Assembly: GCA_019918135.1 (NCBI GenBank)
Contig: WBZZ01001393.1
Location: 78,501-142,500, forward strand
DNA length: 64,000 nt
Source of the DNA: Paulinella micropora
Lineage: Eukaryota; Cercozoa; Imbricatea; Euglyphida; Paulinellidae
Reading direction: 5' to 3'
Below the pieces are notes generated by a model. That model saw nothing but the letters and a program-made list of their open reading frames with translations, had not been told where the DNA came from and did no database searches. Position 1 is the first letter of the stretch; each line of letters opens with the position of its first letter. Shown here in pieces: positions 8,963-19,399 of this stretch. A program made the position numbers and the translations under genes.

Positions 8963-11900
8963 ATGTCCCAATATAAATCATTACTGGGTCTTAATGAGTT
9001 GGCTGTTGATAGTCTAAATATACTTAACTTAGACCTTACCAACACAAACATAGTCGGTCTGAATACAGACAGAGTGCCAGAAGATGCTGACCCCATAAAT
9101 CTTTATTACACTGACGACCGATTTGATACACGACTGGCTACCAAAAGCACCGCGGACATTAAAGAAGGACTTAATTATTATTGGACTGATAACCGCTTTG
9201 ACACACGGCTCGCTTAAAAATCAACAACTGACCTAAAAGAAGGACTTAATTATTATTGGACTGATAACCGCTTTGACACACGGCTCGCTTTAAAATCAAC
9301 TACGGATATCAAAGAAGGAAGCCGTTTATACTACACAGAGCAACGAGTAAGGGATAATGATGAAGTCAAAGCTTCAACTCAACACAGAAGCAATACTTCC
9401 AATCCGCACCAAACCAGTTTATATAATTTGATTGACACAAACATATTTGCACAAGCAAGCGGACAATACTTAACTTACAACGATGTAGAAGGTAAATGGA
9501 AGAATACAGCCCTTGGTTCAATTGATACACTTTCAGATGTAGTCATTACAGCACCAGTGGCGATGAATAGTTATCTAACATATAATTCAATAAACTGGGT
9601 AAATAAAACATTTCCGATAAATGTTGATGAAACAGGCAACATTAGTATGGGAAGGAAGAATATAACAGGAGTTAATTTACTAAATGACAAAGGTGTTGAT
9701 GAATGGATATTTGAGCATAATGATAATAATAATAAGGTGTCAGCAGCTGGAAGTATAGACTCACATAGCGATGTGACGATAACAGGCTTTCCAGCAGATA
9801 ACCAACTGATTATGTATAGCACGGGGCAATGGAGAAACACAACACCACCCTTTCTTAGATTAGACGGCACAGCCAGTATGACGGGAGGACTAAATATGGG
9901 TGGTTTTGCTATTTCGGGTGCTTCTACATATAATGGAATTAATCTCGCTAATCTCGCAGTTGATGGTTCGGTGGTCAAACTAACAGGAGACCAAACCATA
10001 GGAGGAATTAAAACATTTAGCAGTATAATAAATGCGAGTGCGGGGATTGATATGAAAAGCCAAAGCATAACAAACGTTAATCTTGTTGATGGTGTTGATG
10101 TTTCTGTCCTTGATACTTCGGTGGTCAAACTAACAGGAGACCAAACCATAGCAGGGAATAAAAAATTTACATCAACTTTAGAAGTGGTTCGTCAAATCCT
10201 ACTACTTTTGATGGCATTGGCATAGCCTTTGATACAAAAATAGGAATGATTGCAGCACAAAAAACAGCAACAGCGACCTGGTATCCGATACAAATAACTG
10301 GTTCGTATGTAGAGTTATATTCAGGTAATACTTTAATTATAACCGCAACTGGAACAACATTAAATTTGAATAATAACAGAATAACAAACTTAGCCACACC
10401 ATCAGCAACAACGGACGGAGCAAACAAAAGTTATGTTGATACATTAGACGGGCAAAATGTGAAACTAACAGGAAACCAAACCATAGCAGGAATTAAGACA
10501 TATAGCAGTGGTGTTGAAATTACTGGAAATTCAATCAATTCAACAACAAAGGGTACATTCATCGTTTTCAATTCTACCAGTAATATCGGGTCAATTGCTA
10601 GTTTGGATATGAAAACTGCAACATATTACAACTTTGAAATTTCTGCGAAAAAAATAAGTTTTATTATTGACGGGACGATTGTTTCGTGGTTCAATGCTAC
10701 TGGCTTAGATTGTAATAGTAGTCGGATTGTTAATCTAGGAGCACCACAAAATGCGAATGAAGCGGTAAATAGGCAATATCTGGATGACAATTGTGTGAAA
10801 CTAACAACAGACCAAACCATAACAGGAAGTAAAACATTTAATGGGGCGAGCACTACGATAAAATATCTAACTTTAACGAACAATGCCGATTTTAATAATC
10901 AAACTATCACAAATGGTGGAAATATAACATATAATGGGGCGAGGATATTAAACCAAAATGGAGTTGATATATTCTTTTCACAGGGAGATTATCACTATTT
11001 CTTATTTACTCTAAATACTGCTACAAGTGGAACCGCGAACCAACGAGGTTATGTATTTACGAATGTAGCATTTGATGCAAAAGGGGCGGGACTTTATATT
11101 TCAAAACTTTTGGATAATAAAAGTGCTTCGTCTGACATTGTCCGTTTTAACAATGCTGGAGGTATGCGGTTTTATGGTGCTTTGGATATGAATTCAAACA
11201 ACATAACAAGTGGCGGAACAATAACGGGAACTACATTAACGGCGACTGCTGGTATGACTACAACAACACTAACGGCGAGCGGATTAATAACTGCAAATGC
11301 TGGTATATCAACAACAACATTAACAACAAGCGACAATATAGTAGTAGGTGCTGGAAAAGTGTTTTTATTGACAGAAATGCACTAGCCAACAATAAACTGG
11401 TTTTATGGGATGGAGGAACACCATCAACGACTGCATTTTTTGGATTTGGTATCGCAAGCCAAACTTTGGTTTATAATGTTAATTCTTCAACAGATACCCA
11501 TATATTTTACTATGGTGGGACAAACGAATTATTCAGAATTAACAACGGAGAAGTTAAGGCATCAAGGTTATTAAATGCAACCGCGGGAATATCAACAACA
11601 ACATTAACAGCAAGCGGATTGATAACAGCAAATGCGGGTATATCAACAACAGCATTAACCGCAAGTGGATTAATAACGGCAAATGCGGGAATTACATACA
11701 CAGGCACACTATCATCGGCATTAGCATCGACTAATGGGGCAAAAATAGCAATTCAAGGACAAACAGACGGGACGAATGCGAGAGGAATATTTGTATGGGA
11801 TGCTACTGATTCAAACTGGGGAATTTATATGTCTCAGTCTGGGAATAATAAATCATTAAGTGGAGGAACAGCGCCAGCAGGAGGAGGCGGAGGATTAACT

Positions 11901-12494
11901 TCTTATGCTATTAGATTTAGAGTGAATGGTTCTTCAACGAGTGGGTTCATATGGGAGAATAATTCAAATACTGCTTTAATGTCATTAAGAGCAAGCGATG
12001 GTCAGTTATGGGTATTGTCTAATCCAATTCAATATTCAGACAGGAGAAAAAAAGAAGATATAAAGGAATGTTTAGGCTTAGATTTTATTAATAAGTTAAA
12101 TCCAGTCTGCTATCGTATGATTGATGACAAAAAGAAATGTAGGACTGGCTTAATAGCACAGGAACTGGAAGAAATACTAACAGAAATGGATATGCTAGAT
12201 TTTGGCGGTTTTATAAAAGAAACAATTATGGTTCCGTGTCCGAAACAAAAAGCGGAATACGAATTGAAAGGTGTGAGTGTTAATCCAGAAGATGTTAAAT
12301 GTATTGATAGTGGTGATGTCGGTTATGGTATAGGGTATTCCGAGTTTATCGCCCCGTTAATTAAAGCGGTTCAACAATTATCAGAAAGGGTAGTTAATTT
12401 AGAAAAAGAAAATAAAAATCTTATGAATATACTACAAGACCAAGCAAACCAATTAGCAGAAATCCGAGCAGTAGTTTTTTCAAATGTCAAATAA
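8963..12494 (+). CDS. Phage-like fibre protein with C-terminal S74-type chaperone, frame-broken
   Basis: A roughly 1,170-residue fibre gene seen in four pieces (8963-9217, 9218-10225, 10246-11385, 11466-12494). The N-terminal part has two tandem units DIKEGLNYYWTDNRFDTRLA plus variants. The middle has at least four VKLTGDQTIxGxKTF units. A later part repeats LTASGLITANAGIS. The C-terminus has SDRRKKEDIKECLGLDFINK and GLIAQELEEI, characteristic of the intramolecular chaperone (Peptidase_S74), which trimerises and self-cleaves in phage spikes, followed by a coiled coil. Breaks: a TAA at 9215-9217 aligned with TTA in the next unit, and shifts near 10,180 and 11,365. Likely a host-attachment fibre; role inferred from repeats and chaperone. 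Confidence 0.85.
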
Positions 12495-12836
12495 TACAAC
12501 TAGATTTCATAGACCACCGCCAGTCATTGAAATAGACGGCAAACTAACTCCCGAATTAAAGTCTCGTGTTCTTGAAGTAGAACTAAAGACTGAGGAAAAA
12601 AAATAGAGCACGAATTGGAAGATAACTGGAATGGTTGTTGTATAAAAAACAGACCGACAGACAGCAGACTTATTAAATACTTATTTCAAATGGGTATCAT
12701 CGTTGCCATTATAGCCCTTTGTATCGTGAGGCTATCTGAAAAGAACTTGCCATGTGAGGTTGCTAACACTTATGTCGGAATTTTGACCTTACTCATAGGA
12801 ATTTGCCTTCCATCGCCTTCTAGTTCAAAGAAATGA
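12484..12836 (+). CDS. Small two-span membrane protein, one frame break
   Basis: ATG at 12484 overlaps the fibre stop by a few bases. The first 40 residues (IEIDGKLTPELKSRVLEVEL) form a hydrophilic head. The frame breaks in an 8-A run at about 12,596-12,603 and continues in the next frame with HELEDNWNGCC, a hydrophobic helix (MGIIVAIIALCIVRL), a short loop, and a second helix (TYVGILTLLIGICLP) ending SPSSSKK. A membrane or inner-virion role is inferred from the topology and its place in the structural module. Confidence 0.6.
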
Positions 12837-13080
12837 ACATTCATATACTTGAGTTTTAAACCAAGAAGCATCACTACCTGAGCACATTAAAGGAATGGCT
12901 TCATCAAAACTAACACACCAATCACTAAAAGGTTTATACACACATTTAAATTTGGTTTCTATTCCTTTTTGAATACACCACACACAACTTTCATTTTTTT
13001 TTATCACTGACCCGTGAGTAAAAGTCGCAGGCAGTCCGACCTAACACATACCCGACAAATATTAATAAAATTTTTATCAT
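12825..13080 (-). CDS. Small Cys-rich, probably secreted or anchored protein, one frame break
   Basis: The minus-strand start at 13080 gives MIKILLIFVGYVLGRTACDF, a good signal peptide or anchor. After VSDKKK the frame breaks in a long A-run (about 13,000-13,008) and continues with a Cys-rich domain (ESCVWCIQKG, KCVYKPFSDWC, MCSGSD, YECSF), suggesting disulfides. It overlaps the 3' end of the membrane protein gene by 12 bp, tail to tail. Family unknown. Confidence 0.45.
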
Positions 13081-13226
13081 CTTATATCTATATTTATATA
13101 TTTTAACCACAAAGCACGAAGTGGCGAAGCAAGCGTAGTCAGAACGACGGAGCACAAATACCAAAAGATTATTTTCTGAGCAATGATTTTGCTGGAGGAA
13201 GCAAAACATTTAATAAAAATATCCAA
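13081..13226. other. Intergenic region with a short hairpin
   Basis: AT-rich then GC-richer spacer. TTTTGC (13187-13192) and GCAAAA (13201-13206) form a short stem just before the next plus-strand start. Confidence 0.4.
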
Positions 13227-13505
13227 ATGTCATTCACACCTACCAAAATGAATGTAAAATTTATCCACTATATGAACGATCAGACCGAAACCAAAACCAG
13301 AATTCTTTACATGGACAGAATTGGAATTATTGGAACATTTGCGGACAGCACCACAGCAAACATTTCAAATCTCGGTTATAATTTGGGTGTTGTCGGATGG
13401 ACTGACGGACAATATACATTTAAAGTCCTTGAAACTGACAGCGGAAATATTGACACAGGAAATTTAGCAGGAAGAATTGTTGTGTGTTTGGAATTCGTTG
13501 CTTAA
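13227..13505 (+). CDS. Hypothetical 92-residue beta-rich protein
   Basis: An intact frame starting MSFTPTKMNVKFIHYM. It is neutral, rich in Gly/Thr/Ile/Val with short alternating hydrophobic stretches (RILYMDRIGIIG, GRIVVCLEFVA), so a small beta fold is likely. No family recognised. It lies between the membrane/Cys protein pair and the ATPase; the TTAATATATAAG after its stop may serve the ATPase gene. Confidence 0.65.
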   Translation: MSFTPTKMNVKFIHYMNDQTETKTRILYMDRIGIIGTFADSTTANISNLGYNLGVVGWTDGQYTFKVLETDSGNIDTGNLAGRIVVCLEFVA

Positions 13506-13513
13506 TATATAAG

Positions 13514-14332
13514 ATGATGAAGATTAATAATGTCAAGGTGAAGCCAGTAAAACAAGAGGGTGATGGAAAAAAAAAAGCAAAAGGTTATAAATTATTTCCT
13601 GAGCAGTATGCCAACATATTTCTACTCGCCCGTAAGAAGAGCGGGAAAACGACAGCACTCTTTGAAATACTGAAACGGACTACAGACAGAAAAACCCGCA
13701 TTGTCATTATTGCTTCAACGATACACAAGGACTACATTTATAAAGCAATGGTAAAGCACTTTAAGAACAGAGGCAACCCGATGGCAATATATACCTTTCT
13801 TAAATCAGATGGTGTTAATGTCATTGATTATGAGTTAGACAAACTGAACAGACATGACGAGCAACACGAAGGAGAAGTAAAACATGACAAAGAGGAAATA
13901 GAGAAACCACAATTTTTATACTTTGGAAAAGAAAAGAAACAGAGCGCCGCGGAGGCACCGAAAGAACGACCCAGCAAGTATATTTCTCCAGAGGTTGTTT
14001 TTGTTTTGGATGATTTAGGGAGTGGATTAAGAGACAAGTCCGTAAGTGATTTGTTAAAAAAGAACAGACACTATAAATCAAAGGTGATTATGTCAAGCCA
14101 GTATTTAAACGACCTACGGCCAGAAGCCATTAAGCAATTAGATTATTTATTAATCTTTCCGGGCCAATCTCAGGACAAAATGGAACTCGTGTATAAACAC
14201 TTAGACTTATATTTTGACTTTGATTACTTTCTTCAAAAGTATCACGAGGCTACAAAGGAACGATTTAATTTTCTTTATGTCTCAAGTGTTGATGACGAGT
14301 TAAGAAAAAGTTTTGCTTACCGCCTGAAATAA
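13514..14332 (+). CDS. Genome-packaging ATPase (A32/FtsK-HerA type)
   Basis: Start ATGs at 13514/13517, after the previous stop, give about 272 residues; an upstream in-frame ATG at 13484 overlaps the previous gene and is less likely. Walker A is LLARKKSGKTTAL (13.64 kb); Walker B is VVFVLDDLG (13.98 kb); a polar sensor-like IMSSQYLNDL follows. This spacing is that of the packaging ATPases of Polintons, virophages and large DNA viruses, which drive DNA into preformed capsids. The frame is intact. TTAATATATAAG lies immediately before the start. Confidence 0.88.
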   Translation: MMKINNVKVKPVKQEGDGKKKAKGYKLFPEQYANIFLLARKKSGKTTALFEILKRTTDRKTRIVIIASTIHKDYIYKAMVKHFKNRGNPMAIYTFLKSDGVNVIDYELDKLNRHDEQHEGEVKHDKEEIEKPQFLYFGKEKKQSAAEAPKERPSKYISPEVVFVLDDLGSGLRDKSVSDLLKKNRHYKSKVIMSSQYLNDLRPEAIKQLDYLLIFPGQSQDKMELVYKHLDLYFDFDYFLQKYHEATKERFNFLYVSSVDDELRKSFAYRLK

Positions 14333-14333
14333 T

Positions 14334-14452
14334 GATATTTATGAGCATCGCTTTCATTCGCTTCGCTCATTTTCGCTTGCTCATAAACATCGAAAAACGA
14401 TGTTTTAGAATAAGTGAGAGTGCGACAGCACGAAACGCAATTCTAAAATATC
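14334..14452. terminator. Two tandem stem-loops after the ATPase gene
   Basis: Arms 14334-14347/14378-14391 (13 of 14 paired) and 14399-14411/14440-14452 (12 of 13 paired). Both are framed by GATRTTT...AAAYATC. They start at the ATPase stop codon. Inferred 3'-end hairpins. Confidence 0.55.
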
Positions 14453-14493
14453 AAATAATATTTTATATAATTATTTTTTTTAATGTATATTAT

Positions 14494-14802
14494 ATGCCAG
14501 TATCGCCAGTGATAATTTCACAACCATCAGGATATAACATCGGATACAATCCATCAATGCCACAGAAGGGAGGAAAAAAGAAAACTAAGAAGAAGGGATG
14601 CGGACAAAAGGGAGGAAAGATTAAGTGGGCTAAGGTCGGAAAAACTGCCTTGGCTGTTAATAAATTCCTTCGCGATAATAAGGTAATCTCTAGAACTGCT
14701 GGAGCATTGAGTAGCGTTGGGGTGCCTTACGCAGGTAGTGTTATTGCTACAGCATCAAAACTCGGATATGAGCAACGAGGAGGTCCTGTAAAGTTTCATT
14801 AA
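14494..14802 (+). CDS. Basic Gly/Lys-rich small virion protein
   Basis: Start at ATG 14494 (MPVSPVIISQPSGYNIGYNP), chosen because upstream in-frame sequence is hairpin DNA. The 102-residue product has a Gly-Lys tract (GGKKKTKKKGCGQKGGKIKW), then an amphipathic Ala/Gly/Val/Ser-rich segment (ALSSVGVPYAGSVIATASKLGY). Similar small proteins beside the ATPase and protease in Polinton-like genomes are often compared with adenovirus core or membrane-active minor proteins; that link is by position and composition only. Confidence 0.6.
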   Translation: MPVSPVIISQPSGYNIGYNPSMPQKGGKKKTKKKGCGQKGGKIKWAKVGKTALAVNKFLRDNKVISRTAGALSSVGVPYAGSVIATASKLGYEQRGGPVKFH

Positions 14803-14807
14803 ATGAT

Positions 14808-14956
14808 GATATTTGTTTCAGACTACGTCTTCAACAAACATCGTAAAACCGATTTATTTTTTCCTAAAATAAAAAAATAGATGTTTTAGAATATAGATTC
14901 AGCTAGCTGAATCGATAGCGGGGAATGCGAAGCATGAAGCGCAATTCTAAAATATC
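14808..14956. terminator. Second pair of stem-loops, the last overlapping the next gene start
   Basis: Arms 14808-14817/14833-14842 and 14880-14892/14944-14956. The second hairpin has the same outer arms as the one at 14399-14452 (GATGTTTTAGAAT...ATTCTAAAATATC) but a different loop. Its right arm runs into the first codons of the coiled-coil/protease gene. Confidence 0.55.
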
Positions 14957-16972
14957 AAAGGCAAAAGTCCGTCCACCTAGGGTTTATAGGAATAAGAGCG
15001 GGAGACCTTATATTATCCAGAAGGGTAAAAAATATTATCTTAATTTTGGTAAGAAAACAAATGATTTAAGCACATTACAAATCGTTAAACTTTTTATGAA
15101 ATATATTGGTAAGCCAAGGCCACAAAGGCAGGGCCGCAAACCAAGGGAAAAAATAATCAAATCTGATTTCAATCGTCTTGAACACGAGAACAGAAACCAG
15201 ATACAAAGCAACTTACAAAAGAAATATGAGTTAATACATGACGAGGAAGAAAAGGAAAAGAAGAAGAGGGAAGATGTGATAGAAGAAAAGAAAAGGCTAG
15301 AAAGAAAAGACATAGCAGATGCCGAGGAACAAAAAGAAATAAAGGACAGGGAACACAAAAGAGAACTGGCGGAGATAAATGAACGACAAGAACAAAAAGC
15401 CAGAGAACTAAGAAGGGAGCAAAAACTCATAGAAGATGTAAAATATGAAGAAGACAGAAAAAATAGGATACAAGCATTACCACCGCCACCACAATATCAA
15501 TATATTATGCCGCCACAGCAGGGACAACCACAAGCACCGCCATTAGGAGCACCACCACAAGCACCGCCATTACCTAATTTAGGAGATGAAGCACCATTGA
15601 AAACGAAAGAGCAATATGAGGAAGAAAAAAAGCAAAAGCAGAAAGATATTGAAACACTGAAATTAGCAGGATATACAGATAAGTTCATAAAAAAGATGAG
15701 TCGTAAAGACTTACAAAAAGCCAGTCAAGATATTAAGACGGCTACAGCCACAGCTACATCTTTAGAGGAGCAGAAAAAGTTAGCAGAGAATATAAAGAAA
15801 AACTTGAAAAGGAAGAAAAGAAAGCAGAAGAAAAGGGTAAGCATTTTGAAAATTTACAAATTAATCAATTTTTAATCTCTGCATTTTCAAAAACTTATTA
15901 CCCAAACATTACTATAAAAGAGTTAGCACAGGCTTTAAAAAAGAGACTAGATAGTGATGGACATAAAAAATTAAATTACAAAGACACTTCAAAGTGGATA
16001 ATTAACATGATTAAAAGGTTTAATATTGATGTTGGAAATGAAAAGGAAAACGTAAAAAGAAAAGTAGCGGATTATGCTAAATATGAAGAGTATATGGGTA
16101 TTAATGAGCAAAAAGGTAGTGGAGCGAAGACATTAGAAGAATTAATTGATAAGGTATTTTCAATAGCGAAAAAAAAATACTTAGCCCGCAAAGATTGGAA
16201 ACGCACAATGAACAAACATGATTTTGTAAATACTCTAACGAACAAAATGACTTCCGATCCAAATTTAGATAAACGAGTTTCAACGGATTTAAATATTGAC
16301 GAGGGAATGCCACAACAACTACCACTACCATTAGAGCCACGGCCATAGCAACCAGAGCCACAGCAACCAGAGCCAGAGGAGGGGATTTCACCCCCTACCA
16401 TACCACCGAGCGTCGCGGAGACGCCACAGCAACCAGAGCCAGAGGAGCCACAGCAACCAGAGGAACAACAGGGTGAGGGTCGCGGTTTAATGACTAATGA
16501 AATAGATGATATAATGAAAAAATATGGATGGTATCTCGGAGCAATAGCCAGTGATGAAATTTACAAGTTGAAGCCAGGAAGCAGAAAGCAATACGGATTT
16601 ATTATGAATTTGGACAATCACAAACAAGCAGGGTCTCATTGGATCGCCGTATGGATAAGTCTAGATAAAGACAGGAGTGTTGAAGTCTATGACCCATTAG
16701 CACTTTATGAGCCGACAGAAGACTTTCAACAACAAATGAAACAACTAATTGACCGAAGCCATCCCGATAGTTATTTGTTAATCAAGGTCAATCAAGTAAA
16801 GCAACAATCAAACACCTCAGACACATGTGGTTGGCATAGTATGAGATTTTTAATGGAGCGGGCGAAAGGCAACCGATTTAAGTTTGCTAGTGGCTATACA
16901 GACTTAAAAGAAGAAGAAGCGGAGAAATTAAAAGCACAGAATGGGTATGGTAATTTTGATACATGCATATAA
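14925..16972 (+). CDS. Coiled-coil protein joined to an adenain-like cysteine protease, frame-broken
   Basis: A basic N-terminus (KVRPPRVYRNKSGRPYIIQK) leads into a long Glu/Lys/Arg coiled coil (about 15.2-15.45 kb), a Pro/Gln linker (APPLGAPPQAPPLPNLG) and a second charged helix. Near 15.80 kb the frame changes in an A-rich run and goes on through 16007-16348. A TAG at 16346-16348, inside a Gln-Pro-Glu repeat, interrupts it. The same frame resumes to 16972 with the protease: GSHWIAVWISLD (His), EVYDPLA (Asp/Glu region), and SDTCGWHSMRF (Cys). Adenain-like proteases mature capsid precursors. One long gene or coiled-coil and protease made separately are both possible. Confidence 0.75.
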
Positions 16973-17033
16973 AAATATTTTCTAATATATAGATTTTTGA
17001 GGTTGTAGGTGGTTTTTATAAAAAGCACCTACG
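16973..17033 (+). promoter_or_regulatory. AT-rich spacer with a TAATATATA-type motif upstream of the penton gene
   Basis: TAATATATAG at 16983-16992 lies 41 bp before the ATG. The spacer also has GTAGGTGG...CCACCTAC-like pairing near 17004-17032 (GTAGGTG / CACCTAC). Promoter role inferred by recurrence of AT-rich motifs before other plus-strand genes. Confidence 0.35.
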
Positions 17034-17814
17034 ATGGAGTATAAAGGAGGGAGAAGTTCGGGTATCTATTACATAAACAGTAAAAACAGAATAACAGGCA
17101 CAGATAGCGACTTTACACACGAAATAAACTTAAAATCACTAGACAATCCCACACATTGTAAAATTCTTCATATTTATGTTCCAAAATCTTATTACTCTGT
17201 GGCTTCACCATATAATACTTTTACATTATCCGAAGACGGGTATGAGGCTTTAATTACGATACCTGAGGGAAACTACACAATGAACAATCTAAAAAATAAG
17301 TTGTCGGAGGTGCTAACCGCGGACAGCCCAAATAATTATACTTATGTTGTATCCAGTAATAATACCAACATAGACCCAGAGGATGGTAAATTAACATTCA
17401 GTGTTTCAAATAACGGAGGTATTCAACCGCGGTTTATATTTGATGCGGATACACGTATTCATGAGGTTATGGGTTTTGATAGAAATTCAACATATTTCTT
17501 TACTAATCATTTCATTAAATCGCCAAATGTGATTATTCTAACTGGCGAAAAAACTCTGTATCTTCAATCGGACTTAGTGGTGAAGGAGATAATAAATTCC
17601 ATTTGGAGCCGTTATACACGACGGAAGTGGGTCAGAGTATGTTAAGAAATTATCAACCAGTTCAAATAATGTATATAGGTTTTATCTTACAGACGAAAAC
17701 GACCAAGCGATTAATCTTAATGGGCTAGGTATTGTAATGACATTATTAATTTACAGAGAGACTAATTATTTTAATTTATTTACATCCTTTTTCAATTTGT
17801 TAAAGGTGAGGTAA
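17034..17814 (+). CDS. Penton-like minor capsid protein, frame-broken at the C-terminal third
   Basis: Begins MEYKGGRSSGIYYINSKNRI, with TDSDFTHEINL and KILHIYVPKSYYSV, the pattern of single jelly-roll minor capsid proteins in Polinton-like viruses. Continuous to about 17,585, where the frame changes at a GG/AA run, and again near 17,630 at GGG. The last segment has NNVYRFYLTDENDQAINLNG and IVMTLLIY and ends TAA 17812-17814; this C-terminal form is typical of penton-type proteins. It directly precedes the major capsid gene, as expected for capsid vertices. Confidence 0.75.
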
Positions 17815-17900
17815 GGTAATTAATTAATTTTAGAATTATTTATTTTTTCTATAAATATATTCTGGTGAATTAGTTAATACAGTACTTCAAAAAAAACAAA
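17806..17900 (+). promoter_or_regulatory. Intergenic element before the major capsid gene
   Basis: GTGAGGTAAGGTAATTAATT (17806-17825) recurs in near-identical form after the capsid gene (19400-19428). It is followed by a very AT-rich stretch (CTATAAATATATTC) before ATG 17901. Probably promoter and/or 3'-end signal. Confidence 0.4.
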
Positions 17901-19391
17901 ATGCCAACTCAACACGGCGGAGAATTAGACTTCAGTAAGACTGATTATATCAGTGCTTCGTATCGCTTGAACAAGCTAGCCCCTCGTGAGGGATCTGCTT
18001 CATTTGAAGTCACTACTGCGGGAGGTCAAGAACGATCATTTGACCTTATTAGCCGACCTTTTAATCTCGCTCGGTCATATTTGAGTTTTACTTATACTAT
18101 GAGAGCGCCTCTTGTTGCCAACACTTATACTAGAATTTTTATGGATTGCCTTTCGCAAATTTCTCAAATTCAACTTCAGACCCGTAGCGGTGTTTATCTG
18201 TGCGACGTTAACAACCTTAGACATGTGACTAAGATGTTGTGGAAACCAGAAATGAGCTTGAAGGATTTCCTTGACCTTCCTAACCACGGGGATGCTAGTG
18301 GATACGGATGTATGCTCCAAAAGTGTAATGCTAACGGATTGATTAACATTAGTGCCGTTGAAGGAACTAGAACAGCCTTTCGTGCGGCCGCTGATGGTAA
18401 TAACGATGTTGCTGCCGCAACTCAGGGTCTATTGCGAGAGCCAGTGATTTCTGCTCGTCGTCACGATGATGCTGCTTTGACGACTGGAGTTGGAGCACTA
18501 TCCGCCGTAAATGTTAATTACAACGAGGCGAAGTATCTTGTGGGAAGTGGAGCAACTGCCGCTTTGGCCATTAATGTTAAAATTCCTTTGGGTATGATTA
18601 TTAACACTATTTTCGCACTTGATAAGACTATTATGTTTCCAGAGATTTTGACTATGCGAATTGAGTGGAGTGCTACTGACAGAACCGGTTATACGGTGAC
18701 GAATGGTGCCGCTACTTGTATTAGCACTGCTTATCTTGCCGCACTAAATGCTACACTGCCTATGGCTGTATCTGCTGATGTTACCAATCTTAACTTGTTT
18801 CTTGCTGTTGAAACAAACCCCGACGTTATTCAATCAATTCAACAGAAGATTGCTAGCCCCGAAGGTATGAACTTCAATATCGATTATCCCTATGTTTATA
18901 AGAATTCAATTGGAGCAACCACAACCCAAAATATTATTATGCGATTTGACAGAGGCCATGGTCGCCGTTTGAAGAAGATTTATCGCTCAGTTTTTAACAC
19001 CGAAGAAAGGAAGAACACTGCTTATGACCATGATAATCGCACAGCAGCAAAGATCGCTACTTTATACACTACTCTAGACGGAGCACGTCAGCAAGAGTTT
19101 AACATTGACTGCGCCTCTGAAGAAGACTATATGCACCTGAAGCCAAAGATTGAGGGTTCAGCCTTGATGAATAATGATGTGTATAAATACAACTGGTTCT
19201 GGGTTGATGCTTGGGATAATACCCGCCCGCTATTCAGCAAAGACCAAAATGAAATCAGCGGTTTAAGTCTTGATACTGAGCGACGATGGGAGTTTATTGG
19301 TACTAATGCGGGAACTGCTCTTAACCACTACACCGTGGCAATCACTAAGCGAGAGGTTCAGGTTAAGGCAAATATGATTACGATTTCATAA
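17901..19391 (+). CDS. Major capsid protein (double jelly-roll type)
   Basis: An intact 496-residue frame starting MPTQHGGELDFSKTDYISAS. Length, the N-terminal region (RPFNLARSYLSFTYTMRAP) and position after ATPase, protease and penton fit the double jelly-roll major capsid proteins of Polintons and Polinton-like viruses, which form the pseudo-hexameric capsomers. A basic loop (DRGHGRRLKKIYRSVFN) and a C-terminal Trp-rich segment (YNWFWVDAWDNTRPLF) are prominent. The fold cannot be proved by eye; order and overall pattern make the call strong. Its codon use is somewhat more GC-rich than its neighbours. Confidence 0.8.
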   Translation: MPTQHGGELDFSKTDYISASYRLNKLAPREGSASFEVTTAGGQERSFDLISRPFNLARSYLSFTYTMRAPLVANTYTRIFMDCLSQISQIQLQTRSGVYLCDVNNLRHVTKMLWKPEMSLKDFLDLPNHGDASGYGCMLQKCNANGLINISAVEGTRTAFRAAADGNNDVAAATQGLLREPVISARRHDDAALTTGVGALSAVNVNYNEAKYLVGSGATAALAINVKIPLGMIINTIFALDKTIMFPEILTMRIEWSATDRTGYTVTNGAATCISTAYLAALNATLPMAVSADVTNLNLFLAVETNPDVIQSIQQKIASPEGMNFNIDYPYVYKNSIGATTTQNIIMRFDRGHGRRLKKIYRSVFNTEERKNTAYDHDNRTAAKIATLYTTLDGARQQEFNIDCASEEDYMHLKPKIEGSALMNNDVYKYNWFWVDAWDNTRPLFSKDQNEISGLSLDTERRWEFIGTNAGTALNHYTVAITKREVQVKANMITIS

Positions 19392-19399
19392 CTCCGACA

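Noticed and set aside
13821-14081. Minus-strand ORFs inside the ATPase gene
   Set aside because: Shadow frames of a gene with clear Walker motifs on plus.
9215-16348. Alternative genetic code with TAA/TAG as Gln (in-frame TAA at 9215, TAG at 16346 within a Gln-rich repeat)
   Set aside because: Long intact genes (capsid, integrase, ATPase, 412-residue protein) contain no internal TAA/TAG and end at TAA, TAG or TGA with no conserved downstream TGA. Single mutations explain both sites.
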